Assembly: GCF_900106065.1 (NCBI RefSeq)
Contig: NZ_LT629796.1
Location: 6,486,501 to 6,550,500, forward strand
Source of the DNA: Pseudomonas mandelii
Lineage (GTDB): Bacteria; Pseudomonadota; Gammaproteobacteria; Pseudomonadales; Pseudomonadaceae
Direction: 5' to 3'
DNA: 64,000 bases
Below, piece after piece: positions 26,564 through 34,899 of this stretch. The notes beneath the pieces were generated by a model that had not been told where the DNA came from, made no database searches, and worked only from the letters and a program-made list of their open reading frames with translations. The first letter of the stretch is position 1. The number at the start of each line of letters is the position of its first letter. The position numbers and the translations under genes were made by a program.

Positions 26564-26882
26564 GTAACACCTCCCGGTCTGCTGACCGCTTCCGGCGTGG
26601 TGTCACCGTGGCGGATCTGTAACTTGTACGTAGACACCTTCCAGCTCAATCGTATGCCTTCGAATGGACACTATCAAATGCAGCCCGAGGTGCATGGCAC
26701 CCGACCGGTAGAAAAGGACCACTCTTACCTCGGCATCGACGACCAGCTTGACCATGACTGGCGTGTCGCACTCCGGGTCTGCGCCGATCATGAGCATCCG
26801 ATATCCCGGCCCGCCCGTTACAATCGTTTGTCTGCCATAACGGGTTCGGACGTTGGTTAAATCAAAGTTCCCGTACCACTAT
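26564..26882. other. Intergenic stretch between the porin and CmcJ-like genes
   Basis: About 320 bases that hold the ribosome site of the CmcJ-like gene (cctccc on the plus strand near 26571). A 64-codon minus-strand frame (26603-26797) has no ribosome site and no recognised family. I see no other feature. Confidence 0.3.
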
Positions 26883-28190
26883 CTAGAGAAGCGGAATGCT
26901 ATAACTCACAAAAATACGATTCTGATCTACGTTACGAGATGCTTCGCTGTTGGACTTGCCGTTACGCCAGCCGAACCCGACGCCTTTTAGCGCTCCCGAC
27001 TGAAGGACGTAGTCCAGGCTAATGTCTCTTTCCCATTCCTTTTGGTTGGTGCCTGACGTCGTTTTAATGTTACCGCCAGAGAGGTACATGACCGAGCCTT
27101 TTAGGCCAGGGACACCCAGAGCGGCGAAGTCGTAAGCATACTGACCGAAAGCTGTGCGCTCGCCTGCGCGGGTGAAGGTTTGGATCAGGCGGTCTGTATA
27201 CAGATACAGGCTTGCTCCACCGGCGCCCTTGTCTACCAGGCTACCCTGACTGAGTTGAGTGAAGTTGCTGCCATCCGACACACTTTGGTACCCCGCAGTA
27301 ATCGCGTGGCCACCCAGTGTGTAAATCAACGCGGCACTCCAGGTACGGTTGTCGATTTCTCCATCACCGTGTTTGGTGTAGCCACTAACTCTGTAGCCTG
27401 ACGTACCGGAGCTATTTGCACCTGACGAGTCAGTTTTGAAGTAGCGCAGGTCGGTTTTTAGGGACTGATTGTCCGAGATGGCAAGGGTGTGAATCAATCC
27501 CAAAAAATGCTGCGTATAGTAGTTATCGAGGCCGGCGTAGTAGTACTGAGCTGTCAGATCCTTGGTGACTTTCCAATCGCCCCCGGCGAAGTCAAACTGA
27601 TTGCTTTCACGCGTACCACCAGTAACGGCCAGCCCCGTCTGATCGCTCGAACCACGTCCTATTGCATGTTCGATCCGACCTCCAGTCAAGGTCAGGCTAT
27701 TGAGCTCGCTCGAGGTGATTTGAACGCCCTCGAAGGTTTGCGGAAGCACGCGCCCATCGTTGGCGACCAGAATTGGGAGTTTCGGAATCAAGGTGCCGTA
27801 GCGAAGTTCAGTTTTCGACATTTTGACTTTTCCGGTCAGCCCCAGCCTGCTCCACTCGTCGACGGCACGGTTGTCACTGTCAGAAGGCATCATGCTGCTG
27901 CCGACATGCCGTCCTTTGCCGCTGTCCAGGGTAACCCCCAGCAACCCCAAGCCATCGACACCAAAGCCAACCATGCCATCGGTATAGCCCGATTTGAAGT
28001 CCAACATGAAACCCTGCGCCCATTCTTCGGTTTTGGAAGGTGCGGCGACGCCATCGCGGTTGTCGTTATTGAAGTAGAAGTTTCTCATTCCCAAGGTGGC
28101 TTTGCTATCACTCAGGAAGTCCGCATGCACCTGGGCACTCAGGGTAATACTAAGAAACACCGAACTTGCAGTTATTGTTTTTCCACTCAT
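26883..28190 (-). CDS. OprD family outer-membrane porin
   Basis: A 435-residue outer-membrane beta-barrel. Residues 1-23 form a signal peptide ending QVHA before DFLSDSKATLGMRNFYFNND, the conserved mature start. Further OprD features are EEWAQGFMLDFKSGYTDGMVGFGVDG, TKTELRYG-like MSKTELRYGTLIPKLPIL and a C-terminal strand. Family members import carboxylates, amino acids or aromatic acids. The neighbouring CmcJ-like gene on the same strand may act on the same compound, but that is not shown. Confidence 0.92.
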   Translation of the reverse strand: MSGKTITASSVFLSITLSAQVHADFLSDSKATLGMRNFYFNNDNRDGVAAPSKTEEWAQGFMLDFKSGYTDGMVGFGVDGLGLLGVTLDSGKGRHVGSSMMPSDSDNRAVDEWSRLGLTGKVKMSKTELRYGTLIPKLPILVANDGRVLPQTFEGVQITSSELNSLTLTGGRIEHAIGRGSSDQTGLAVTGGTRESNQFDFAGGDWKVTKDLTAQYYYAGLDNYYTQHFLGLIHTLAISDNQSLKTDLRYFKTDSSGANSSGTSGYRVSGYTKHGDGEIDNRTWSAALIYTLGGHAITAGYQSVSDGSNFTQLSQGSLVDKGAGGASLYLYTDRLIQTFTRAGERTAFGQYAYDFAALGVPGLKGSVMYLSGGNIKTTSGTNQKEWERDISLDYVLQSGALKGVGFGWRNGKSNSEASRNVDQNRIFVSYSIPLL

Positions 28191-28378
28191 TTATATAGCG
28201 CTCCATTTGTTATTTTAAAGTAATAGAAGCAACGCAAGATTTTCAGGTGCGCGTTTTTTTATTATTCTTAACATCCTGCTGAAAACGAGAAATCGACGAT
28301 GCCTCGCCCCTCCTGCATCAAGTTAATATTGTTAATGCAAGTTCCAAAGTCGCTCATCGCACCTGTTTCTGTTATGCA

Positions 28379-28510
28379 ACGCGATAGCGATAGAGCGGAT
28401 TGTGTGAGAAAGGCGCAGGGAGTGCCTTGCCTAGGGAAATGGAGTTCTGCGTTGCAGTCTGAAAATTTATCTTATCGTCTGAATTTCAGGATTGGGGCCG
28501 GACCCAATTG
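28379..28510. repeat. Dispersed ~135-bp element, copy 1 (partner at 44973)
   Basis: This stretch aligns along its length with 44973-45115: both contain GTGTGAGAAAGGCGC, a GCCTTGCCT block, GGAGTTCTGCG and CTGAAAATTT. Each has a small hairpin (AGGCGC-GGGGA-GCGCCT in the other copy) and an imperfect CTGAAAAT/ATTTTCAG palindrome. It is non-coding. Confidence 0.7.
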
Positions 28511-28562
28511 TCGGTCGAGTACCCAAAGGCTCAGCGGGCTGACCTGACGACTGTCCTCTATA
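28511..28562 (-). pseudogene. EAL-domain gene fragment
   Basis: On the minus strand this reads EDSRQVSPLSLWVLDR, matching EDSGQIIPLSLWVLDTA of the GGDEF-EAL gene (plus-strand bases about 45667-45725). It abuts the dispersed element just as the intact gene does at 45.1 kb, with the C-terminal part deleted. Confidence 0.6.
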
Positions 28563-28720
28563 GCAACCCGCGGCGCGCCGATCACGACGCCCAAGGCCCA
28601 GACTGCGGTGTAATCATCTGCGACAGGTACCGAGACGGACGACGAACATGGCGGTTCCCCGCAATGCCGCCTACGCTTGTTGGATGGTCCCCATGCTTTT
28701 GCTCAGGCGATGTATCGGGT

Positions 28721-28863
28721 TGGAACGATCTGATTTATTTTGACCGCCCGCTCAATGCCAATCCGGACCTGCCCGCGCGTATCGCCAGCAACTGGCCCCT
28801 CACTCCGGTCGACCCGACCAGCATGTACGGCGCAACGGGCAAAGATTGCACCCACTACCCCAC
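28721..28863 (+). pseudogene. Old-yellow-enzyme (alkene reductase) C-terminal remnant, copy B
   Basis: The frame reads DLIYFDRPLNANPDLPARIA and then NWPLTPVDPTSMYGATGKDC-THYP, a clear ene-reductase C-terminus. The matching upstream coding (AQAMYRVG) lies one base out of frame and the rest of the gene is missing. It sits before the second luciferase-like gene, as the shorter copy A does at 13197. Confidence 0.75.
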
Positions 28864-28945
28864 CTGTCGTTCCCAAGCGACCGATGCCGCAGCACCTCTG
28901 GAAACAGGGGCGCTGTTCACGTTCTCCCCATTGAGGAAGATTAGT

Positions 28946-29929
28946 ATGTATCGGCCGAGCACGATTCCTTATCAGGAGCATCGAGGGTTCAGCCGAACCT
29001 TCACTCCGGGTCATTTGAGCCTGGGATTGTTCTTTCCTTTGGAGGCCTTCGATGGGGACACTCCGAGCATGCTCAACCAGGTCGCATTGGCCAAACGAGC
29101 CGAGGAGCTGGGCTTTTGCGCGCTCTGGTTTCGCGATGTGCCTCTTCGCGACCCTGGCTTCGGCGATGTCGGCCAAGTCTTCGACCCTTGGGTTTACCTG
29201 GGCTATATAGCCGCTCATACGTCAGAGATAACGCTTGGCACCGCATCCATTGCCATCCCTTTACACCATCCACTGCACACGGCCAAGGCGTCAGCCAGCA
29301 TCGATCAGTTGAGCGCAGGTCGCTTGATTCTGGGGGTAGCTTCCGGCGATCGCCCTGTGGAATTTTCGGCTTTTGGCGTCGATGCCGAAAGGCGCGGAGA
29401 CATCTTTCGAGAGTACTACGAGGTGATTCGCAGAGCCCACAGCACCAGCTTTGAACCCATCCGCTGGAGCGGTGGTGAGCTGCGGGGCGCAGACCTCATT
29501 CCGAAACCCACAACCCAAGTGATTCCAATGCTCGTAACCGGGCATAGCCGCCAGTCACTGGATTGGATAGCGCGCGAAAGCACCGGATGGATCAACTATC
29601 CACGCCAACCGAACATGCAGCGACTGATCGTGGAAGATTGGCGGCTGGAGGTCATGAAGCAATGTGGTTCCGTCTATAAGCCCTTCGCTCAGTCGCTATA
29701 CATCGACCTCGCTGAGAACCCGTCAACGCCGCCCACTCGTATTCATTTGGGGTTCAGGCTTGGACGCGACCACCTCCGGGGTTTGCTGGAGGTGCTTCAG
29801 GAAATCGGGGTGGACCACGTTATCCTGAATCTCAAATACAGTAAGCGCCCTGCTGCGCAAGTTATTGAGGAGCTGGGCACTCACATCGTTCCGCAATTCG
29901 GAGTACAGCCTCGTTCCGAAGCGAACTGA
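28946..29929 (+). CDS. LLM class flavin-dependent oxidoreductase (luciferase-like), copy B
   Basis: A 327-residue intact paralogue of the enzyme at 13325, with the same flavin-pocket segments (GLFFPLEAF, LILGVASGDRPVEF). The start at 28946 is behind AGGAAG, conserved with copy A. The open frame continues upstream through the ene-reductase remnant, but that part is not luciferase-like. Differences from copy A are spread over the whole length (for example FGVDAERRGDIF in place of FDVDPERRGEIF), so the two copies have been separate for some time rather than arising from a recent tandem event. Confidence 0.88.
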   Translation: MYRPSTIPYQEHRGFSRTFTPGHLSLGLFFPLEAFDGDTPSMLNQVALAKRAEELGFCALWFRDVPLRDPGFGDVGQVFDPWVYLGYIAAHTSEITLGTASIAIPLHHPLHTAKASASIDQLSAGRLILGVASGDRPVEFSAFGVDAERRGDIFREYYEVIRRAHSTSFEPIRWSGGELRGADLIPKPTTQVIPMLVTGHSRQSLDWIARESTGWINYPRQPNMQRLIVEDWRLEVMKQCGSVYKPFAQSLYIDLAENPSTPPTRIHLGFRLGRDHLRGLLEVLQEIGVDHVILNLKYSKRPAAQVIEELGTHIVPQFGVQPRSEAN

Positions 29930-30038
29930 AACCAATACGTTACTGGACGGATTCATCGTCAACTCTGCGACATAAAAAATGGCAGTGATGCCGCAGGCGG
30001 TTCAGAGGCCCGCAAGCGAGCCCGCCCGAGGAGTGAAG

Positions 30039-30650
30039 TCAGAAACCTTCTAGAACGATCTTGCCCCGGGCCTTGCCGCTCTCGACCAGCGCATGGGCAC
30101 GACGCATGTTGGCCGCATTAATCGCACCGAAGTGCTCGCCCACAGTGGTCTGCAGAACACCTTGGTCAATCAGAGCGCTGACGTGCTGCCCTCTCGGCTC
30201 GGTAATGTCACCGCGTTCCGAGAGAACTTGCATAACCAGGGCCGTGGAGGTGAGTACAAAACCCGCTGCGCAGACAAATGACACCTGCCAAGGGAATCCA
30301 AAAGCCATGCCGACAAAAGTGAGCAGAACAGCACAGACCACCACCTGCAGGCTGCCCAGCCCAAAGATCTGCCGACGCAGATCCCATAGGTGCGAGGGTT
30401 TCATCTCCAGTCCAATCACAAAAAGAAACATCGCCACACCCAGCTCGGCCACCTCAATGATGGTGTGGGGGTTATTGATCAGTTGCAGTCCGAAGGGGCC
30501 AATGATCAGCCCCGCCGCCAGGTAACCGACCACTGAGCCGAGCCCGATGCGTTTGAGCAGCGGCACTGCCACCACGGCGGCGGCAAGCAAAGTGACGACA
30601 GCAAATAATTGTCCGACGTTGCCTTCAGCGGCCATAGCATTGACCCTCAT
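30039..30650 (-). pseudogene. Chimeric kefB::zinc-dehydrogenase gene
   Basis: Read on the minus strand, about 155 N-terminal codons match KefB (LLAAAVVAVPLLKRIGLGSV, GYLAAGLIIGPFGLQL) up to EPRGQHV, and the last 45 codons match the zinc-type dehydrogenase (SALIDQGVLQTTVGEHFGAI to GKIVLEGF). The frame stays open through the joint at about 30179-30184. The joint falls on GAC, present at both parent sites (14897-14899 and 18120-18122), so a deletion through a 3-base match is likely. Neither enzyme could work: the antiporter lacks most helices and the RCK domain. Confidence 0.85.
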
Positions 30651-30655
30651 CCCAC

Positions 30656-30785
30656 ATCAGGACCGGTAATGCTTCCACGGCCAGGCGTGTTGAGCAGAGC
30701 TTTCAAGCTGAGCGCTCAGTTCCGCAAACTCTTCAGGACTAAGCACAGCATCTGGAGCGTTCTCCAAGAACTCTCTGCGGTAGGA
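30656..30785 (-). pseudogene. Second copy of the unidentified C-terminal remnant before kefB
   Basis: Minus-strand frame ENAPDAVLSPEEFAELSAQL then ESSAQHAWPWKHYRS and a stop, matching the remnant at 18596-18715 with a few substitutions. Here the frame may continue upstream (YRREFLENAP). Confidence 0.4.
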
Positions 30786-31221
30786 ATGGCACCTGAAGTG
30801 TAGTGCAGCACACCGGCATCGTTTGAAAGGGTGACAAAAAATTCAGTTGCTTCTCCCCGTCCTTACCGTAAAGGGCCGGCTAACAATCCTTTCATTTATA
30901 CCGAGCGCGCAGGCTTGGCTTGAATCTTTGGCCAGGTACTTTGGCCACGATATTAACCTTAAATATAAGTGTTTTAATTGGCCCTCATCAAATCCATCTG
31001 ATACGGCTTTTTTTTGATCACCTGAGCCTTTTTCGTCAACCAACAGTCTATAAAGTGCATGCCCGATGTTCTTTAAAACAACAAAAAGCAGCCAACTCGT
31101 TTTGGCGCTTGGGCACACTGACGCGCTCAAGAATCTAGACCATCCCAGGATCAAAAATAGAACCCTGTTTTATCAGAACAAACGGGACAAATAACAATTC
31201 ATTTGATTTGGTGATGGTGTC
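30786..31221. other. AT-rich stretch with no recognised gene
   Basis: About 435 bases between the duplicated block and the next gene. A minus-strand frame of 103 codons (30843-31154) is open but has no ribosome site and no recognised domain. Homology with the 13-19 kb block ends near 30785. Confidence 0.4.
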
Positions 31222-31965
31222 GTGCGAAAGCTTGGCTTGGGCTTCCTAGTAACTGGCGTTTTTGGGCAACTATCAGCACTACTATGGACCTACACGTCCA
31301 CAGGACAAACTTGTCAAAATAACGTCGACAATTCATACATCCAGCAAAAAGTGACAAAGTTCGAACAACTATTCGATGACACCGCAAATAAAGTTGCGGC
31401 AGAGCTCAGTGCAAAAGATTCCGACGGGCTCGCGCACCTTGCGAAAAACGAATTCCGCATACCCGACTCAACGGAGGCTGAGGCCGTACAGTTTTTGATG
31501 GAAAAGCCAGATGAAACTACAGTACTTACGCTGCCTTCATTGCCCACACAGGCACACAAATGGACAATTATTCTAAGCGGTCTGATTGCTTTCACCGGCC
31601 TGCTCTTGGCACTCTTCGCTCGTAAAAAAACCATTCATACGCAATGGCACGTCTTTCGTACCATTCCAGGCTCGCTAATCACGCCGGAACGCCCGTGCTT
31701 GACATGCGGCGGCTATATTCTCCACCCTAAAAAAGAAGCTTCAAGCACGCCTTCATCCGGCGTTTGGGTGGTCGAAATTGCATTGAACACACCCAGTCGC
31801 CATCGCGCAGTAAAAGCCATTCAACAGTTGGAGTTGCCGGTAGCGCGTAAAGAAAACAACTTTGTCGTCATCGGCCCGTATAAACAAAAGCAGGACGCGG
31901 CTCGCGTCGTGAAAGAGTTGAGTGAACGTCATGGCGTTCGAGGATGGATGATGGCAGGAAATTGA
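31222..31965 (+). CDS. Hypothetical membrane protein with SPOR-like C-terminus
   Basis: A 247-residue protein starting at a GTG. There is an N-terminal hydrophobic segment (residues about 4-24), a soluble middle, a second helix (about 113-133, TIILSGLIAFTGLLLALFA), then CLTCGG and a C-terminal region VWVVEIALNTPSRHRAVKAI through NNFVVIGPYKQKQDAARVV. The last part resembles a SPOR (peptidoglycan-binding) repeat. It may be an envelope protein. The start codon has only a weak ribosome site. It precedes the small gene disrupted by the second insertion sequence. Confidence 0.6.
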   Translation: MRKLGLGFLVTGVFGQLSALLWTYTSTGQTCQNNVDNSYIQQKVTKFEQLFDDTANKVAAELSAKDSDGLAHLAKNEFRIPDSTEAEAVQFLMEKPDETTVLTLPSLPTQAHKWTIILSGLIAFTGLLLALFARKKTIHTQWHVFRTIPGSLITPERPCLTCGGYILHPKKEASSTPSSGVWVVEIALNTPSRHRAVKAIQQLELPVARKENNFVVIGPYKQKQDAARVVKELSERHGVRGWMMAGN

Positions 31966-32035
31966 CACAGTCCGATTTATCGCTGGGCCGACCTCGAACA
32001 ACCAGCTACTTATTGCATTCCACAAGAGAGCATTC

Positions 32036-32332
32036 ATGATCGCAAAAGAACTTAGAGCCGAACTCGCCCTGAAAAAGTTTCTGGACGCCAACTTATGGAT
32101 CCAACTTGAACTCAGCGAGCTGAACTACAGCCTCGCTGAAAACTGTGGGCTCTCGCCGGAAGAATATCGCCTTAAATTTCTGAAAGAAGCATTTGAAGCA
32201 GAAGCCGACGCGCACGGCTGCGATTGCTGGGACTTCATCCTGCAGTGGGTGGCCGAAACCAAGGAAGAACTTGAGTTGATGCGCGAAGAACGCATGAAAG
32301 AGATTTATGGCTCTTCGCATTTAAGGGTGTAG
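32036..32332 (+). CDS. Small hypothetical protein with C-terminus altered by the insertion sequence
   Basis: The native gene encodes an acidic protein of 96 residues with the end KEIYDFLDN. The insertion sequence entered at codon 91-92, so translation now runs into its inverted repeat and ends KEIYGSSHLRV (98 residues). Removing the element and one target repeat restores the native reading frame to a TAA near 33753. The rest, including NLRA-type helices and VAETKEELELMREERMKE, is intact. No family is recognised. It follows the SPOR-like gene by 70 bases on the same strand. Confidence 0.55.
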   Translation: MIAKELRAELALKKFLDANLWIQLELSELNYSLAENCGLSPEEYRLKFLKEAFEAEADAHGCDCWDFILQWVAETKEELELMREERMKEIYGSSHLRV

Positions 32333-33727
32333 AAAAAATCTGACCGGCTGGAAAAGGAGTCGAGGATCTTAGAAAATGTAAGCTCTCACACCAACAAAAA
32401 CTAAGCCCCCGACGTGAACAATCTTACCTTTTCTAGCCCTGATCTTTCCAGCTTTTGCCAACTGAATAACCTCGGCCTGACTGCCACTGGACAACATCTT
32501 TGTGCAGAGCGCGCCGTCATCGAATGTCGTTTAACCAAAGCACCCGAGCCATGCCCCAAGTGCGGGGCTGCTGGTGTTTCACGCGGTACTGTCGATAGGC
32601 ATCTTGCTCACACACCTTACGGACAACGACCAACCAGATTGCTGCTGCGTATCCGTCGCTGGCGTTGTGCTTGCGGCTGTTTCTGGCATGAAGATACAAA
32701 CAGTGCAGCACCTCCACGTTCAAAGCTTTCATATGGGGCGATACGCTGGGCATTAGCTGCCATCGTGCTGGATCATCTGTCGGTATCTCGTGTTGCGAGC
32801 CAGCTTGATGTTGCATGGCACACCGCTAATAATGCCATTATCAACGAAGGACGGCGCCTGCTTTTTAATGACTCGACACGTTTTGACGGTGTGACCGTGC
32901 TGGGCGTGGATGAGCATGTTTGGCGACATACACGCTGTGGTGACAAGTACGTCACCATCGTGGTTGACCTTACGCCCGTGCGTAACAAAAACGGGCCGGC
33001 CCGCTTGCTCGATGTGCTGGAAGGCCGCTCCAAACAAGCCTTTAAGCAATGGCTACAGAGTCGCCCCAAATCGTGGCGTGACCAGATCGAAAGCATTGCC
33101 ATGGACGGTTTTACGGGGTTTAAATCTGCAGCGCAAGAAGCCCTGCCTCAAGCCCAAACCGTGCTGGATCCTTTCCATGTCGTGCGCTGGGCAAGCAACA
33201 TGCTGGATGAATGCCGCCGGCGTGTGCAACACGACATCCTGGGCCGCAGAGGGCGTAAAAATGACCCGCTCTACAAAAGCCGTCGAACGCTACTGACTCG
33301 GATCAGCTACCTGTCTGACGCCAACAAAAAGCAACTGTTCCAGCTGTTTGCAGATGAGCACCACCTCGAAGTGGATTGCACCTGGAGCATGTACCAACGG
33401 GTGGTCAGCGCCTACAACGAGCCGGATCGAAAACGTGGTAAAAAACTCATGGAAGAGGTCATAAATATCATTACAGCCAGCGACTTGCCCAAAGCGCTCA
33501 TCGAGGTGAAAGGCTTGGGGGAAACGCTGAAAAAATACGCTGAGAGCATCCTTGCCTACTTCGACCGGCCAGGAACCAGCAACGGTCCAACAGAAGCTAT
33601 CAACGGGCGACTTGAGCACTTACGAGGTACCGCCTTGGGCTTTAGAAATTTAACCAATTACATAGCCAGGTGCTTGCTGAAGTCAGGAGGGTTTAGAAAT
33701 CAGCTACACCCTTAAATGCGAAGAGCC
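32309..33727 (+). mobile_element. ISL3-family insertion sequence, copy 2
   Basis: Same 1,419-bp length, orientation, 24-bp inverted repeats (32309-32332 and 33704-33727) and transposase protein as copy 1. It is flanked by its own 8-bp target duplication AGATTTAT (32301-32308 and 33728-33735). Different target repeats show that the two copies inserted independently, rather than moving together as a composite transposon. Confidence 0.95.
32414..33715 (+). CDS. ISL3 family transposase, copy 2
   Basis: A 433-residue transposase with the same translated sequence as the copy at 2024-3325, again starting at GTG. It has the same CPKCG zinc motif, VDEHVWR and NGPTEAINGRL segments. Being uninterrupted, it can act on both elements. 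Confidence 0.95.
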   Translation: MNNLTFSSPDLSSFCQLNNLGLTATGQHLCAERAVIECRLTKAPEPCPKCGAAGVSRGTVDRHLAHTPYGQRPTRLLLRIRRWRCACGCFWHEDTNSAAPPRSKLSYGAIRWALAAIVLDHLSVSRVASQLDVAWHTANNAIINEGRRLLFNDSTRFDGVTVLGVDEHVWRHTRCGDKYVTIVVDLTPVRNKNGPARLLDVLEGRSKQAFKQWLQSRPKSWRDQIESIAMDGFTGFKSAAQEALPQAQTVLDPFHVVRWASNMLDECRRRVQHDILGRRGRKNDPLYKSRRTLLTRISYLSDANKKQLFQLFADEHHLEVDCTWSMYQRVVSAYNEPDRKRGKKLMEEVINIITASDLPKALIEVKGLGETLKKYAESILAYFDRPGTSNGPTEAINGRLEHLRGTALGFRNLTNYIARCLLKSGGFRNQLHP

Positions 33728-33856
33728 AGATTTATGACTTTCTGGACAATTAACAAGTGTTACAACTTACGTAGTCTATAAAAGCCGTCAGCTTCAAGAT
33801 GAAAGACTAACTTCATCGGCGGGAGTATTGCCCAACACCCCCGCCTTCGTCTCTAT

Positions 33857-34711
33857 TTAAACCGTCGCATAACAATCCACTACACGCCGATACTGGCTGG
33901 GAGAAGCTCCGATGTGCTGGCGGAAAAACCGTGTGAAATGACCTTGCTCGGAGAACCCGAGGTTCTCCGACAACAGGCCCAACGTTCCACTGCGCTCACG
34001 CTCCAGCCAGGTAAAAGCCCGGCGCATGCGCGCGTCGTTCAGCAGCAAGGTCGGGGTCATGCCGGTATCTTTCTTGAACAGCGCAAAGAAGTGCGCCCGA
34101 GACAGTCCACAAGCCCGCGCGGCGTTGTCGATCGGGGTCGGATCATCGAGGTGCTCAAGCAACCAGGCGGTGCCACGGCGCACGCGCGCGTCCCGGAACT
34201 CACCTGAGTTCGGCGCACCCAGTAGCGACAAATGCCGCCAGCTGGAAAAGTCCTCGATCAGCTCGATCAGGAAGTCGAACAGCATGAATTCCATGCGCTC
34301 TTTCGGCACGATCCCGCAGCCATGCGCTTCGGCGACCAGGATGTCGGCCAAGGTGCGATTACGACTCGACAGCTCGATGCACGACTGGGCAAAAAAGTCC
34401 GGCCGACCGCTGAGCGCCAGCGACTGCTGGGCAGTGGCCAGCCAGGCGGGCTCGATGTAGAGCGCCAGGATCAGGGTGGCGCCGGCATCCGGCTGCGGAT
34501 CGTAGAAATGCGGCTCCCAGGCGTTGACCAGCACCGCCGTGCGATCGCTGAGCGGAACCCGCCGACCGTTAACGTTGAAGTAAGTGTCCTCGCCGGACAC
34601 TTTGACCAGCACATGGCATTCGGAATGGGTATGGGTGACCAGCGAACGATCCATGTTCAGCAAGGCGACCCGGCCAAACCTGCCGTGGAAAACCCGTTGA
34701 GCAATCGACAT
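33857..34711 (-). CDS. AraC family transcriptional regulator
   Basis: A 284-residue regulator. The N-terminal half is a cupin-like sensor (HTHSECHVLVKVSGEDTYFNV, VLVNAWEPHFYDP) and the C-terminal half has two AraC helix-turn-helix motifs (NAARACGLSRAHFFALFKKD and LSENLGFSEQGHFTRFFRQHIGASPSQYRR). The start at 34711 has GGAGG 6 bases upstream; in-frame sequence before it lacks this. It lies downstream of xdhC at the edge of the catabolic cluster and probably activates it. Confidence 0.9.
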   Translation of the reverse strand: MSIAQRVFHGRFGRVALLNMDRSLVTHTHSECHVLVKVSGEDTYFNVNGRRVPLSDRTAVLVNAWEPHFYDPQPDAGATLILALYIEPAWLATAQQSLALSGRPDFFAQSCIELSSRNRTLADILVAEAHGCGIVPKERMEFMLFDFLIELIEDFSSWRHLSLLGAPNSGEFRDARVRRGTAWLLEHLDDPTPIDNAARACGLSRAHFFALFKKDTGMTPTLLLNDARMRRAFTWLERERSGTLGLLSENLGFSEQGHFTRFFRQHIGASPSQYRRVVDCYATV

Positions 34712-34899
34712 CAGATTCCTCCGCTCGCTTGAAGCGATATCGTTATCGGCCTCAATGCATATCATCGGGGCGTCTATCTATTTCTCAAGCCCGTCGATCG
34801 GTCCATGGTTCAGCAACACTTGGCTGGCCACTATCGCGCGCGAATGACTGAGCGTCTACCTCGACTTTCGCAGCCCCCACGTTCGTCGGAAAAGCCGTT

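Noticed and set aside
28508..28945. N-terminal extension of luciferase-like copy B
   Set aside because: The open frame runs through the EAL scrap and ene-reductase tail; the conserved start with ribosome site is at 28946.
30843..31154. 103-codon minus-strand open frame
   Set aside because: No ribosome site, no domain pattern, AT-rich stretch where frames open by chance.
1911..33735. Composite transposon formed by the two ISL3 copies
   Set aside because: Each copy has its own different 8-bp target duplication, so they inserted independently.
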